Source: Persebacter sp051008975
GTDB taxonomy: Bacteria; Pseudomonadota; Gammaproteobacteria; Tethybacterales; Persebacteraceae
Assembly (NCBI GenBank): GCA_051008975.1
Contig: JBPCXA010000001.1
Location: 1 to 13,775, forward strand
Reading direction: 5' to 3'
Length of the DNA: 13,775 bases
Made by a program: the position numbers and the translations under genes. Of the stretch, positions 6,099 to 12,679 are shown piece by piece. The first letter of the stretch is position 1, and the number at the start of each line of letters is the position of its first letter. The notes beneath the pieces are model-generated. The model searched no databases. It saw nothing but the letters and a program-made list of their open reading frames with translations, and had not been told where the DNA came from.

Positions 6099-6595
6099 GT
6101 TCGCTCCTCCGGCAAATCCGCGGACGCGATATATTGGTGGAAACTTTCGCACCAAATTGTCAGCGCGCGCGCCGCGGCGAATTCGCCCGCGTCCAATTTG
6201 TACACCTGCGAGCCGCTGAAACTCTTGATTTTGTGGACTTTGATCCGTTCCGCGTCCGCCAGAAAATCCTCCTCGTTTTCCACTCCGGCGCGCCCGTTGA
6301 GATAGAGCCAGAAATTCGGCCCCGGCCCGACCTCAAAATCCGCCTGCAATTCGGCGAGTACCGCGCCGTCCGCATCGCGATAAAATTTGACCGCGCCGCG
6401 CCCCCAGTGTCCGGCGTCTTGTCCGTCGGAATCGTCGCGGAAACGCGTCTCGCCGAGCGGCGGCAGCCCCGTCGCCGCCGTTTCGTTCACCTGCGGCGGC
6501 GGAAAAATGAACGGAAACGCGATCAGCATTCCGCCGCCGCCGGCGACCGCGCCGAGAACGCCTCCGAGGACAAAAAACACGAACGCCTTTTTCAT
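6095..6595 (-). CDS. DM13-domain protein with N-terminal membrane anchor
   Basis: 166 aa. An N-terminal hydrophobic segment (about 3-30, MKKAFVFFVLGGVLGAVAGG...) anchors or exports the protein; it has no lipobox cysteine. Residues 62-160 match the DM13 pattern: GRGAVKFYRD (65-74), ADFEVGPGPNFWLYLN (85-100), a loop, SGSQVYKLDAGEF (127-139), and IWCESFHQYIASADL (147-161) with the single conserved Cys149. DM13 is proposed in the literature to be a redox/electron-transfer domain; here that is inference. The product probably faces the periplasm. Its TGA overlaps the sucC ATG by 4 nt, so it is translationally coupled to the TCA operon. A TATAAT ends 9 nt before the ATG, and the gene starts 30 bp after fpr. 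Confidence 0.8.
   Translation of the reverse strand: MKKAFVFFVLGGVLGAVAGGGGMLIAFPFIFPPPQVNETAATGLPPLGETRFRDDSDGQDAGHWGRGAVKFYRDADGAVLAELQADFEVGPGPNFWLYLNGRAGVENEEDFLADAERIKVHKIKSFSGSQVYKLDAGEFAAARALTIWCESFHQYIASADLPEERT
6104..6110 (-). promoter_or_regulatory. Strong Shine-Dalgarno GGAGGAG of sucC
   Basis: Near-perfect anti-16S complement, 5 nt before the sucC ATG and inside the end of the DM13 gene. It decides the sucC start and shows that Shine-Dalgarno initiation is used alongside the leaderless genes. Confidence 0.85.
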
Positions 6596-6604
6596 CGCGC
6601 CCCG

Positions 6605-6610
6605 ATTATA
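6605..6610 (-). promoter_or_regulatory. TATAAT -10 box ahead of the DM13 gene
   Basis: Perfect TATAAT on the minus strand in the 30-bp fpr/DM13 gap, ending 9 nt before the ATG at 6595. The predicted start point leaves about 2-3 nt of leader. The -35 region would lie in the fpr 3' end and shows no clear consensus. Confidence 0.5.
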
Positions 6611-6625
6611 CCCCGTTTCGCGTTT

Positions 6626-7372
6626 TCACCAGTAATTTTCCATCGTGATATGGCCGGGCTTGCGGCGGCGATTGCGTTCGAAACCGCGCGCCAGCAGCAC
6701 CGCCGTCGTGTCTTTGACCATTTGCGGATTGCCGCAAATCATAAACTGCGTGTCGGCGGGGGAAATGTCCAAACCCGTCCGTTTTTGCAGCGCGCCCGAT
6801 TCCAACGCCGCGGGAATGCGCCCGCGAATCGCGCCTTCCGAATCTTCGCGGCTGACGAACGGCGCGAAATGCAGCCGCCCGCCGCCTTTCCGCAGCAAAT
6901 CCGCGATTTCCGCCGAATACGACAATTCGTCGGCGCGCCGCACCGCGTGCGCCAGCACCAGATTCTCGAACCGCTCCCACGCCCGCGCGCTTTTGAGAAT
7001 GGACAAAAACGGACCCACCGCCGTGCCGGTGGAGAGCATCCACAGCGCGCGGGCGTCGGGAATTTCGGACAGCACCATATAGCCGTTCGGCTTCGGCACA
7101 TACAAAATATCGTCGCCCGCGCGCAAAGACGGCAGCCGCCCGGACAGCGGCCCCTCCGGCACGACGGCGTAATAAAATTCGTGCAGTCCTTCTTCCGGCG
7201 CGTTGACGAAGGAATACGGGCGCATCACATTTTCGCCGTCCAGCGGCAGCCCGATGCGGGCGAATTGTCCGGGCTCAAATGGGGCGAACGCGGCGTCAAT
7301 TCTGACGGAATATAAGTCTTCGGTCCAGCGGCGGGTTTCCGCCACTTTGCCGGTCTGCGGCGCAATCGCCAT
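6626..7372 (-). CDS. fpr: Ferredoxin/flavodoxin-NADP+ reductase
   Basis: FAD enzyme that passes electrons between NADPH and ferredoxin or flavodoxin in the cytosol. 248 aa, the bacterial Fpr length. Seen: FAD-binding RPYSFVNAP (51-59), GPLSGRL, a modified pyrophosphate-binding STGTAVGPFLSIL (114-126), LAHAVRRADELSY (140-152), ICGNPQMVKDT (212-222), and the C-terminal GHITMENYW whose terminal aromatic residue stacks on the flavin in this family. The start at 7372 is supported by AAGGAA (7379-7384) 6 nt upstream. It lies 125 bp after dapE, from which it is separated by a strong hairpin, so it probably has its own promoter; a TAAAAT at 7409-7414 is a weak candidate. The ferredoxin partner is not in the window. 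Confidence 0.93.
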   Translation of the reverse strand: MAIAPQTGKVAETRRWTEDLYSVRIDAAFAPFEPGQFARIGLPLDGENVMRPYSFVNAPEEGLHEFYYAVVPEGPLSGRLPSLRAGDDILYVPKPNGYMVLSEIPDARALWMLSTGTAVGPFLSILKSARAWERFENLVLAHAVRRADELSYSAEIADLLRKGGGRLHFAPFVSREDSEGAIRGRIPAALESGALQKRTGLDISPADTQFMICGNPQMVKDTTAVLLARGFERNRRRKPGHITMENYW

Positions 7373-7439
7373 CGCGGTTTCCTTTCCGATATTTCCGATA
7401 AAAGACGGATTTTAACCGATTTTTCGCCGAACCCCGGAA

Positions 7440-7484
7440 CCGCAAAACCGCCCGCCCGCCGCGAACGCCGCGCCGGTTTTGCGG
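7440..7484. terminator. 11-bp perfect hairpin between dapE and fpr
   Basis: Arms CCGCAAAACCG (7440-7450) and CGGTTTTGCGG (7474-7484) are perfect complements around a very G+C-rich 23-nt loop. It begins 13 nt after the dapE stop on the minus strand. No U tract follows it in that direction; the six T lie before it. It may end or protect the dapE mRNA, but it is not a textbook intrinsic terminator. Confidence 0.45.
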
Positions 7485-7497
7485 CGGAATCAAAAAA

Positions 7498-8718
7498 TCA
7501 GTTTCCGTCCGCCAGCAGTTTTCGCGCGGTTTGTTCGTAAATTTGCGAGAGCATCGGCGGCGAATCGACCGCCACCCGCTCGTCCGGTTCGTGCATCGTT
7601 TCGCCGACCACGCCGAATTCCGCGAGTTCGCCGGCGATTTCCCGCAAAAAACGCCCGTCCGAAGTGCCGCCGCCGGCCGACAATTTCGCCCGCCGCCCGC
7701 ACGCCGAAAAAATGCTTTCGCGCAACGCGGCGACCAACGCGCCGGGGGCGGAAACGAACGGCGACGCGCCATGCCGCCATTCGCATTCCCAGCGGTCGGC
7801 GGCGGCGGTCTGCAAAGATTCCTCCGTCAGCCGCCGCAAATCGTCCGCGTTTTCGCCCGGCGTATAGCGAAAATTGACGGTCGCCGCCGCCGAAGCGGGA
7901 ACGACATTTTCGGCGACGCCGGACGCAATTTTAACAATTTGCATTCCGGGCGGCGGAAAATCATCGGGCGAAAGCGAATCCGTTTTCGCCGCCTCTTCGC
8001 CGGATTTTTGCGCGCGTTTAGAATCCGAATCCCGCCGCAACTCCGCGAAGCGGCGAAATACTTCGGACAACGCCGAATGCAAAAGATGAATCGGATTGCC
8101 GCCGTCACGCGGATAGGCGGCGTGCGTCTGCACCCCGCGAACGACAATCCGGGCGGTGAGCGATCCCCGCCGCCCGATTTTAATCGTGTCGCCGAACGCC
8201 TCATCGCAGGTCGGCTCGCCGACAATCACGAACGGAATCATCGGCGCATTTTCCCGCTTTCGCAACTCCGCGACATGCCGCGTACCGTGAATCGCCTCGC
8301 CCTCCTCGTCCGAAGTCAGCAGTACGGCGACGCCGCCGATTCCCGCCCGCCGCAGCCGGCACGCCGCGCAAATCATCGCCGCCGCCCCCGATTTCATGTC
8401 CGCCGCCCCCCGCCCGTAAATATATCCGCCGCGTTCTTCGGCGACAAACGGATCGCCGCTCCACGCCGACAAATCGCCCGGCGGCACGACGTCAATATGC
8501 CCCGCAAACAGCAAAGTCGGCGCGTCGCAATCCGCCGCCCAAAGATTGTCCACGTCGCCGCATGGCAGCCGCCGCACCGAAAATCCGGCGCCGCGCAAAA
8601 CTTCCGCCGCCAAATCCAACGCCCCGCCGTCGGCGGGCGTCACCGACCGGCAGCCGATCAATTGTTTCAGCAACGCCGAAACTTCCGCCGCCGCCGCCGC
8701 GTTCATCGCCGCCGCCAT
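7498..8718 (-). CDS. dapE: Succinyl-diaminopimelate desuccinylase
   Basis: Zinc M20-family hydrolase that removes succinate from N-succinyl-LL-diaminopimelate, supplying meso-DAP for peptidoglycan and lysine. 406 aa. Seen: FAGHIDVVPPGD with zinc ligand H74 and D76 (71-82), YGRGAADMKSG with bridging D107, the catalytic/ligand pair in SDEEGEA (E138/E139), VGEPTC (E168), GRRGSLTARI, the dimer-domain ENVVPASAAATVNFR, GGGTSDGRF (349-357), and MHEPDERVAV with H376. The family is usually about 375 aa; the excess sits at about 228-256, a Lys/Glu/Ser/Asp-rich insertion (SDSKRAQKSGEEAAKTDSLSPDD). The start is set by a TATAAT ending 6 nt before the ATG; a second in-frame ATG is four codons in. Divergent from the oxygenase gene across a repeat-filled spacer. 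Confidence 0.92.
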   Translation of the reverse strand: MAAAMNAAAAAEVSALLKQLIGCRSVTPADGGALDLAAEVLRGAGFSVRRLPCGDVDNLWAADCDAPTLLFAGHIDVVPPGDLSAWSGDPFVAEERGGYIYGRGAADMKSGAAAMICAACRLRRAGIGGVAVLLTSDEEGEAIHGTRHVAELRKRENAPMIPFVIVGEPTCDEAFGDTIKIGRRGSLTARIVVRGVQTHAAYPRDGGNPIHLLHSALSEVFRRFAELRRDSDSKRAQKSGEEAAKTDSLSPDDFPPPGMQIVKIASGVAENVVPASAAATVNFRYTPGENADDLRRLTEESLQTAAADRWECEWRHGASPFVSAPGALVAALRESIFSACGRRAKLSAGGGTSDGRFLREIAGELAEFGVVGETMHEPDERVAVDSPPMLSQIYEQTARKLLADGN

Positions 8719-8724
8719 TTCCCA

Positions 8725-8730
8725 ATTATA
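8725..8730 (-). promoter_or_regulatory. TATAAT -10 box of dapE (leaderless)
   Basis: Perfect TATAAT on the minus strand, ending 6 nt before the ATG at 8718, the same spacing as at the GIY-YIG gene and gltD. No Shine-Dalgarno is present. The -35 position holds GCCGGA at 17 bp, not a good match. Confidence 0.6.
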
Positions 8731-8796
8731 AGAAAGAACCGAAAAATTCCGGCGTCTTTCTTTTTGCCTTAACCCCCCGTCCCATTCCTATACCCC

Positions 8797-8909
8797 GTTC
8801 CATTCCTGCGAAGGCAGGAATCTCCGCCGCCGCAAAGCGGCGGGTAATTGTACCCCTTTTACAATTTGCGCCTTCGGCGCGGAGATTCCTGCCTTCGCGG
8901 GAATGGGAC
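8797..8909. repeat. Paired-palindrome inverted-repeat element, copy 2
   Basis: Arms 8797-8827 and 8879-8909 (31 nt each) are complementary at 29 of 31 positions, the same arm length and identity as the 1256-1350 copy. Each arm contains a palindrome ATTCCTGC...GCAGGAAT or a close variant (8802-8821, 8885-8904). The 51-nt interior holds three more small perfect stems: CCGCCGC-AAA-GCGGCGG (the left half overlaps the arm), AATTGTA-N7-TACAATT, and GCGCC-TTC-GGCGC. The interior differs from copy 1, so the arms, not the centre, are the conserved part. Confidence 0.85.
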
Positions 8910-8940
8910 GGTCTCTTTCCCTTGCCTACGCAGGAATGAG

Positions 8941-9047
8941 ATTTCGGCTTTCGCCGGAATGGCGGCACTTTTAATTTTTTAATTAAAATACGCCATTCCG
9001 GCGCACCGAGCGAAGCGACAAAAGCGCAAAGCGCGCCAAGCCGGAAT
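8941..9047. repeat. ATTCCGGC-type palindrome cluster with long hairpin
   Basis: ATTTCGGC-TTTC-GCCGGAAT at 8941-8960 is a variant of the same repeat core. CGCCGGAATGGCG (8952-8964) pairs perfectly with CGCCATTCCGGCG (8991-9003), enclosing a second perfect stem TTTTAATT-TTTT-AATTAAAA (8969-8988), so 8952-9003 can fold into one long hairpin. A wider pair, ATTCCGGC (8995-9002) and GCCGGAAT (9040-9047), competes with it. It lies 35 bp upstream of the oxygenase start and outside its predicted mRNA. Confidence 0.75.
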
Positions 9048-9065
9048 CTCCCCGCAACAAATTGT

Positions 9066-9074
9066 TGCTATAAT
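9066..9074 (+). promoter_or_regulatory. Extended -10 (TGCTATAAT) of the oxygenase gene
   Basis: TGC-TATAAT is an extended -10 box; it ends 7 nt before the ATG at 9082, predicting a leaderless transcript. No -35 match is evident, which is consistent with extended -10 promoters. Confidence 0.6.
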
Positions 9075-9081
9075 CTTTTTT

Positions 9082-9969
9082 ATGCCGGTTTCGTTTGTTT
9101 CGCTGACGCCCGCGCGTGCGCCGATGACGGCGGCGCGAATCGGCGCGAATGTTTTCGCCGGAAAATTGCTGTTGTTCGCGCCGTCTCCGGCGATGCGGCG
9201 GCTGAACGCGCGCGTCCGTCGCATCGCGCGGGAGTGTTTCGAGATGCCGCATCCGCCGTTTGCGCACCGCGAATATTCCCGCGCCGAATTTTTGCGGCGC
9301 GCCGAAACCGCGCAGCGGCGCGTCAATTCCGCCGAATGTAAACCGCTTTTCGCTGCCGCATTGGACGCCGCCGGCGCGACGAAAAAGAATTTATTTTGGG
9401 ATACGCTCGGATTGCGCGTCGCGCCGCCCCTTCTTGGCGCGGACGATTGGAATCGGCGGGGATTTCGTTCGCATGTCGCCGTACATCGCGACACTTGGGG
9501 CGCCGGATTTCAGGCGCAAATGAATTGGTGGACGCCGGTGTGGCCGCTCGCCGCGCGGCGGACGATGGGATTTTATCCGTCTTATTGGACGCGTCCGCTG
9601 CCGAATACTTCCGCCGAGTGGTCGTTCCGGGAGTTTCTCGCGTCCCGCAAACGCGCTTCCGGCGGGCGCGCCGCCGCCTATCCGTCCGCCCCGCGGGCGC
9701 TTTCGGAGCCGGACGAAAACGCCGCGCCGCTGATGATGCACCCCGGCGAATTGCTGTGTTTTTCGTCCGCGTATTTGCATTGTTCGATTCCCAACGCGAC
9801 CTCCCTCACCCGTTTTTCGCTGGAAATTCGGACGCTGCATTTGGACGATCTGCGAAAACGGCGCGGCGCGCCGAACGCGGACAACGCCGGCGCGGATTTG
9901 CTGGCGGGACTGTTCTCGGCGGTGGCGGACGGCGCGCCGCTGAAATCGCGCCTGCCTCCGGAAAAATAA
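9082..9969 (+). CDS. Putative Fe(II)/2-oxoglutarate-dependent oxygenase-like protein
   Basis: 295-aa soluble protein. The core 128-250 reads as a double-stranded beta-helix oxygenase: RSHVAVHRDTWG gives an H-x-D pair (H135, D137), QAQMNWWTPVWPL and TMGFYPSYWTRPLPNTS are the following strands, and MHPGELLCFSSAYLHCSIPN supplies the distal His (H233), with R244 in TRFSLEIRT placed to bind 2-oxoglutarate. The N-terminal 100 residues are Arg-rich and helical; the C-terminal 45 look like a flexible tail. The substrate is unknown; small-molecule or sugar/lipid hydroxylation are all open. It is 71 bp upstream of gltD, which has its own -10 box, so an operon is uncertain. The start is set by the -10 box 7 nt upstream. 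Very Ala/Arg-rich, as expected from the base composition. Confidence 0.65.
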   Translation: MPVSFVSLTPARAPMTAARIGANVFAGKLLLFAPSPAMRRLNARVRRIARECFEMPHPPFAHREYSRAEFLRRAETAQRRVNSAECKPLFAAALDAAGATKKNLFWDTLGLRVAPPLLGADDWNRRGFRSHVAVHRDTWGAGFQAQMNWWTPVWPLAARRTMGFYPSYWTRPLPNTSAEWSFREFLASRKRASGGRAAAYPSAPRALSEPDENAAPLMMHPGELLCFSSAYLHCSIPNATSLTRFSLEIRTLHLDDLRKRRGAPNADNAGADLLAGLFSAVADGAPLKSRLPPEK

Positions 9970-10028
9970 AAACCGGAGAGGCGCGGCGGCGAAAAACGTC
10001 GCGATGTATGCAAAAAAATTTAATCGCG

Positions 10029-10034
10029 TAAAAT
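10029..10034 (+). promoter_or_regulatory. TAAAAT -10 box of gltD (leaderless)
   Basis: TAAAAT ends 6 nt before the gltD ATG at 10041. No Shine-Dalgarno lies between. The spacing equals that at the dapE and GIY-YIG starts. The -35 position shows no clear match. Confidence 0.5.
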
Positions 10035-10040
10035 ACGGGC

Positions 10041-11483
10041 ATGGGAAAAGACACCGGATTTTTGGAGATTGAGCGCGCGCGCGACGTATATGCGCCGGTC
10101 GCCGAGCGGCTGCGGCATTACCGCGAATTCGCGGTGTATCCCGACAACGCCGAAGTCGGCGGGCAGGCGGCGCGCTGTATGGACTGCGGAATTCCGTTCT
10201 GCCAGACCGGATGTCCGGTGCATAACATCATTCCCGATTGGAACGATCTCGCGTTTCGCGGCGAATGGCGGCGCGCGATTGACACGCTGCATTCCACGAA
10301 TAATTTTCCCGAATTTACCGGACGCGTCTGCCCCGCCCCGTGCGAAGCCGCCTGTACGCTGAACATCAACGACGACGCGGTAATGATTAAATCGATTGAA
10401 CGCGCGATCATCGACAACGCCTGGAACGAGGGCTGGGTCGCCCCGTCGCCGGCGCCGGTCAAAACCGGCAAGCGGGTCGCCGTCGTCGGCTCCGGCCCGG
10501 CCGGACTCGCCTGCGCGCAGCAACTCGCGCGCGCCGGACACGCGGTGGAAGTGTTGGAAAAAAACGAACGCCCCGGCGGGCTGCTGCGTTTCGGCATCCC
10601 CGATTTCAAGATGGAAAAACATTTAATTGACCGCCGCATAATGCAGATGGAATCCGAAGGCGCGGTTTTTAAGACCGGCGTACGGGTCGGCGCGGACGGA
10701 ATATCGGCGCGCGAATTGTCCGAAAAGTTTGACGCGGTCGTCGTCGCCTACGGCTGCGAAACGCCGCGCGACCTGCCGGTCGCCGGGCGCGAATTGGACG
10801 GCGTACATTTTGCGATGGATTTCCTGCCGCAGCAAAACCGCCGCGTCTCCGGATTGCCGGTAAATGCGGAAGACATTCTCGCCGCCGGCAAACACGTGGT
10901 GGTCATCGGCGGCGGCGACACCGGTTCGGACTGCATCGGCACCGCCAACCGGCAGGGCGCGGCGGAAGTCGTGCAATTTGAATTGCTGGCGCAGCCGCCC
11001 CACGACGAAGACAAGCCGATGGTGTGGCCGCACTGGCCGCTGAAATTGCGCGCCTCCACCTCGCACGACGAAGGATGCGAACGCGAATGGGCGGTGATGA
11101 CGAAGGAATTTGTCGGCGACGAAAACGGACGCGTCCGAAAACTCCGCGCCGCCCGCGTCGAATGGAAACACGAAAACGGCAAAATAAAAATGGAGGAAAT
11201 TCCGGGCGGCGAATTTGAATTGCCGGCGGAACTCGTCCTGCTGGCGATGGGCTATCTGCATCCGGAGCGGGACGGATTGTCGCGCGATTTGGATTTGGAA
11301 CTGGACGCGCGCGGCAACATCAGGGCGGACGACCGCGCCTACCGAACTTCGGCGAAAAATGTATTCGCCGCCGGCGACTGCCGCCGCGGACAATCGCTCG
11401 TGGTGTGGGCGATCCGCGAGGGGCGGCAGTGCGCCCGCGCAGTGGATGAATTCTTGACCGGAAAATCCGATTTGCCGCGATAA
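10041..11483 (+). CDS. gltD: Glutamate synthase (NADPH) small subunit
   Basis: Beta subunit of GOGAT: oxidises NADPH on FAD and passes electrons through iron-sulfur centres to the large subunit, which makes glutamate from glutamine and 2-oxoglutarate. 480 aa, the family length. Seen: an N-terminal cysteine cluster CMDCGIPFCQTGCP (C46, C49, C54, C58) and VCPAPCEAACTL (C97, C101, C105) for the 4Fe-4S centres, FAD-binding VAVVGSGPAGLACAQ (146-160), the NADPH Rossmann motif VVIGGGDTGSDC (287-298), and FAAGDCRRGQSLVVWAI (442-458) closing the flavin site. The large subunit gltB, often adjacent, is not upstream here. Homologous subunits also occur in other oxidoreductases, but the sequence is typical GltD. 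Its TAA shares one base with the next ATG (TAATG), coupling it to methyltransferase 1. Confidence 0.95.
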   Translation: MGKDTGFLEIERARDVYAPVAERLRHYREFAVYPDNAEVGGQAARCMDCGIPFCQTGCPVHNIIPDWNDLAFRGEWRRAIDTLHSTNNFPEFTGRVCPAPCEAACTLNINDDAVMIKSIERAIIDNAWNEGWVAPSPAPVKTGKRVAVVGSGPAGLACAQQLARAGHAVEVLEKNERPGGLLRFGIPDFKMEKHLIDRRIMQMESEGAVFKTGVRVGADGISARELSEKFDAVVVAYGCETPRDLPVAGRELDGVHFAMDFLPQQNRRVSGLPVNAEDILAAGKHVVVIGGGDTGSDCIGTANRQGAAEVVQFELLAQPPHDEDKPMVWPHWPLKLRASTSHDEGCEREWAVMTKEFVGDENGRVRKLRAARVEWKHENGKIKMEEIPGGEFELPAELVLLAMGYLHPERDGLSRDLDLELDARGNIRADDRAYRTSAKNVFAAGDCRRGQSLVVWAIREGRQCARAVDEFLTGKSDLPR

Positions 11484-12649
11484 TGCCCGCCGCGAAATTT
11501 CCTTCCCCGCGCGTTTCCGACGAACGGCAGCGCCATTTGTCGCGGGAAGAAATGATCAATTTCGGCGCCTATTACACCGCGCCGGAATATGTGCGGACGG
11601 TGCGGCGGATGTTAATCAAAAACGGCGTTCCCGACAACGCGGTTATTTTGGACAACGCCTGCGGCTACGGCGGATTTTTGGGATTGCGCGACCGCGCCAT
11701 AATCGGCTGCGACATTGACGAAAAAGCGGCGGCGCGGGCGCGGGCGCGCCATCCGCATGCGTCCGTGTTTTGCGCCGACTCGCTGCGGAATGTGTCGCGC
11801 GAACAATTTAACATCGCGGCGGACGCGCCGCTCGTCGTCGTCGGCAATCCGCCGTTTAACGACAAAACTTCGCAAATCCGGCGCGGCGTCAAAACGACGG
11901 AGACGCGGACCGACACCGACATCGCGACCCGCGACACGGGCATTTCGTTCATGCGCGCGTTTGACAAATTGCGCGCGGATATTGTCTGCGTTCTGCACCC
12001 TTTATCCTATCTTATTAAGCGCTCGAATTTTTCGCTGCTCGGCGGCTTTGCAAAAAACTATGCTTTGCGGGACGCGAAAATTTTAAGCAGCGCGCGGTTT
12101 TACGGAAACTCGCAAAATATTTCGTTTCCGGTGGCGGCGGCGTTGTATGCGCGCGACGACGCGGGAATGCGCTACGACGACATCCGCCGGTTTCGTTTTG
12201 CGGCGGGGCGCGCCGATTTCGCGCTGGACGACTTTCAATATCTCGGCGATTTCGCGCGGAAATATCCGCGGCGGCGCGAAAAATCCGACCTTGACGGAAT
12301 CGCGTTTTATCCGATGCGCGACATCAACGCGCTGCGGCGCAACCGCACGTTTATGTTCGACAAAACCGGCGACGGCGTCTGCATCGCCCGCGCGCAATTG
12401 CGGTATTATGTATACGCGGATGTGTTCAAGCAATACGCCCGTCATCTGCCGTATTATTTCGGCAACCACGACGTGATGATAAACGCCTCGCTTTTCCGCC
12501 GCCGCGAAAAACATTTTATAACGGACGCGCTGCGCCGCCACCCGCGCCTGCGCGAATATGTCGCCGTGCCCGTCCCTTCCGGCGAAGACGAAACCGCGCA
12601 AAAAATTAACGAGTATTTTTACCGTCTGCTCGGCGAACATTATCTATAA
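11483..12649 (+). CDS. N6-adenine-type DNA methyltransferase (motif order I then IV)
   Basis: 388 aa. INFGAYYTAPEYV (25-37) is a motif X-like AdoMet contact, VILDNACGYGGFLG (54-67) is motif I, AIIGCDID (72-79) motif II, and VVVGNPPFND (118-127) motif IV, the NPPF of N6-adenine methyltransferases. Motif I before IV suggests a gamma-type architecture. The rest (180-388) is a long target-recognition region with conserved-looking LHPLSYLIKRSNF (171-183) and FYPMRDINALRRNRTF (285-300). Expected role: DNA adenine methylation, as part of a type II modification system or as an orphan. No ribosome binding site; the ATG overlaps the gltD stop by 1 nt. A second methyltransferase follows in the same frame after one stop codon. 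No restriction endonuclease is visible in the window. Target sequence unknown. Confidence 0.85.
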   Translation: MPAAKFPSPRVSDERQRHLSREEMINFGAYYTAPEYVRTVRRMLIKNGVPDNAVILDNACGYGGFLGLRDRAIIGCDIDEKAAARARARHPHASVFCADSLRNVSREQFNIAADAPLVVVGNPPFNDKTSQIRRGVKTTETRTDTDIATRDTGISFMRAFDKLRADIVCVLHPLSYLIKRSNFSLLGGFAKNYALRDAKILSSARFYGNSQNISFPVAAALYARDDAGMRYDDIRRFRFAAGRADFALDDFQYLGDFARKYPRRREKSDLDGIAFYPMRDINALRRNRTFMFDKTGDGVCIARAQLRYYVYADVFKQYARHLPYYFGNHDVMINASLFRRREKHFITDALRRHPRLREYVAVPVPSGEDETAQKINEYFYRLLGEHYL

Positions 12650-12679
12650 AAAACGGGATCATTCGGACCGAAAAAATCA

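Larger units (their letters stand above)
8719..9081. other. 363-bp divergent intergenic region (dapE / oxygenase) packed with palindromes
   Basis: No credible gene. It holds the two outward-facing -10 boxes at its edges (8725-8730 and 9069-9074), and between them the large inverted-repeat element 8797-8909, a degenerate half unit around 8921-8937, and the palindrome cluster 8941-9047. Because both flanking genes look leaderless, almost none of this DNA should appear in either mRNA, so any role is more likely at the DNA level. Confidence 0.8.

Noticed and set aside
6134..7315. 393-codon plus-strand frame opposite fpr and the DM13 gene
   Set aside because: Shadow frame; Arg/His-rich low-complexity translation against two well-supported genes.
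7440..7484. Classical rho-independent terminator for dapE
   Set aside because: The stem is perfect but no U tract follows it on the minus strand, so it is kept only as a terminator-like hairpin.
7531..8772. 413-codon plus-strand frame opposite dapE
   Set aside because: Shadow of dapE; extremely Arg-rich, no motif, no start signal.
10623..11393. 256-codon minus-strand frame opposite gltD
   Set aside because: Antisense to well-conserved gltD motifs; no recognisable protein features.
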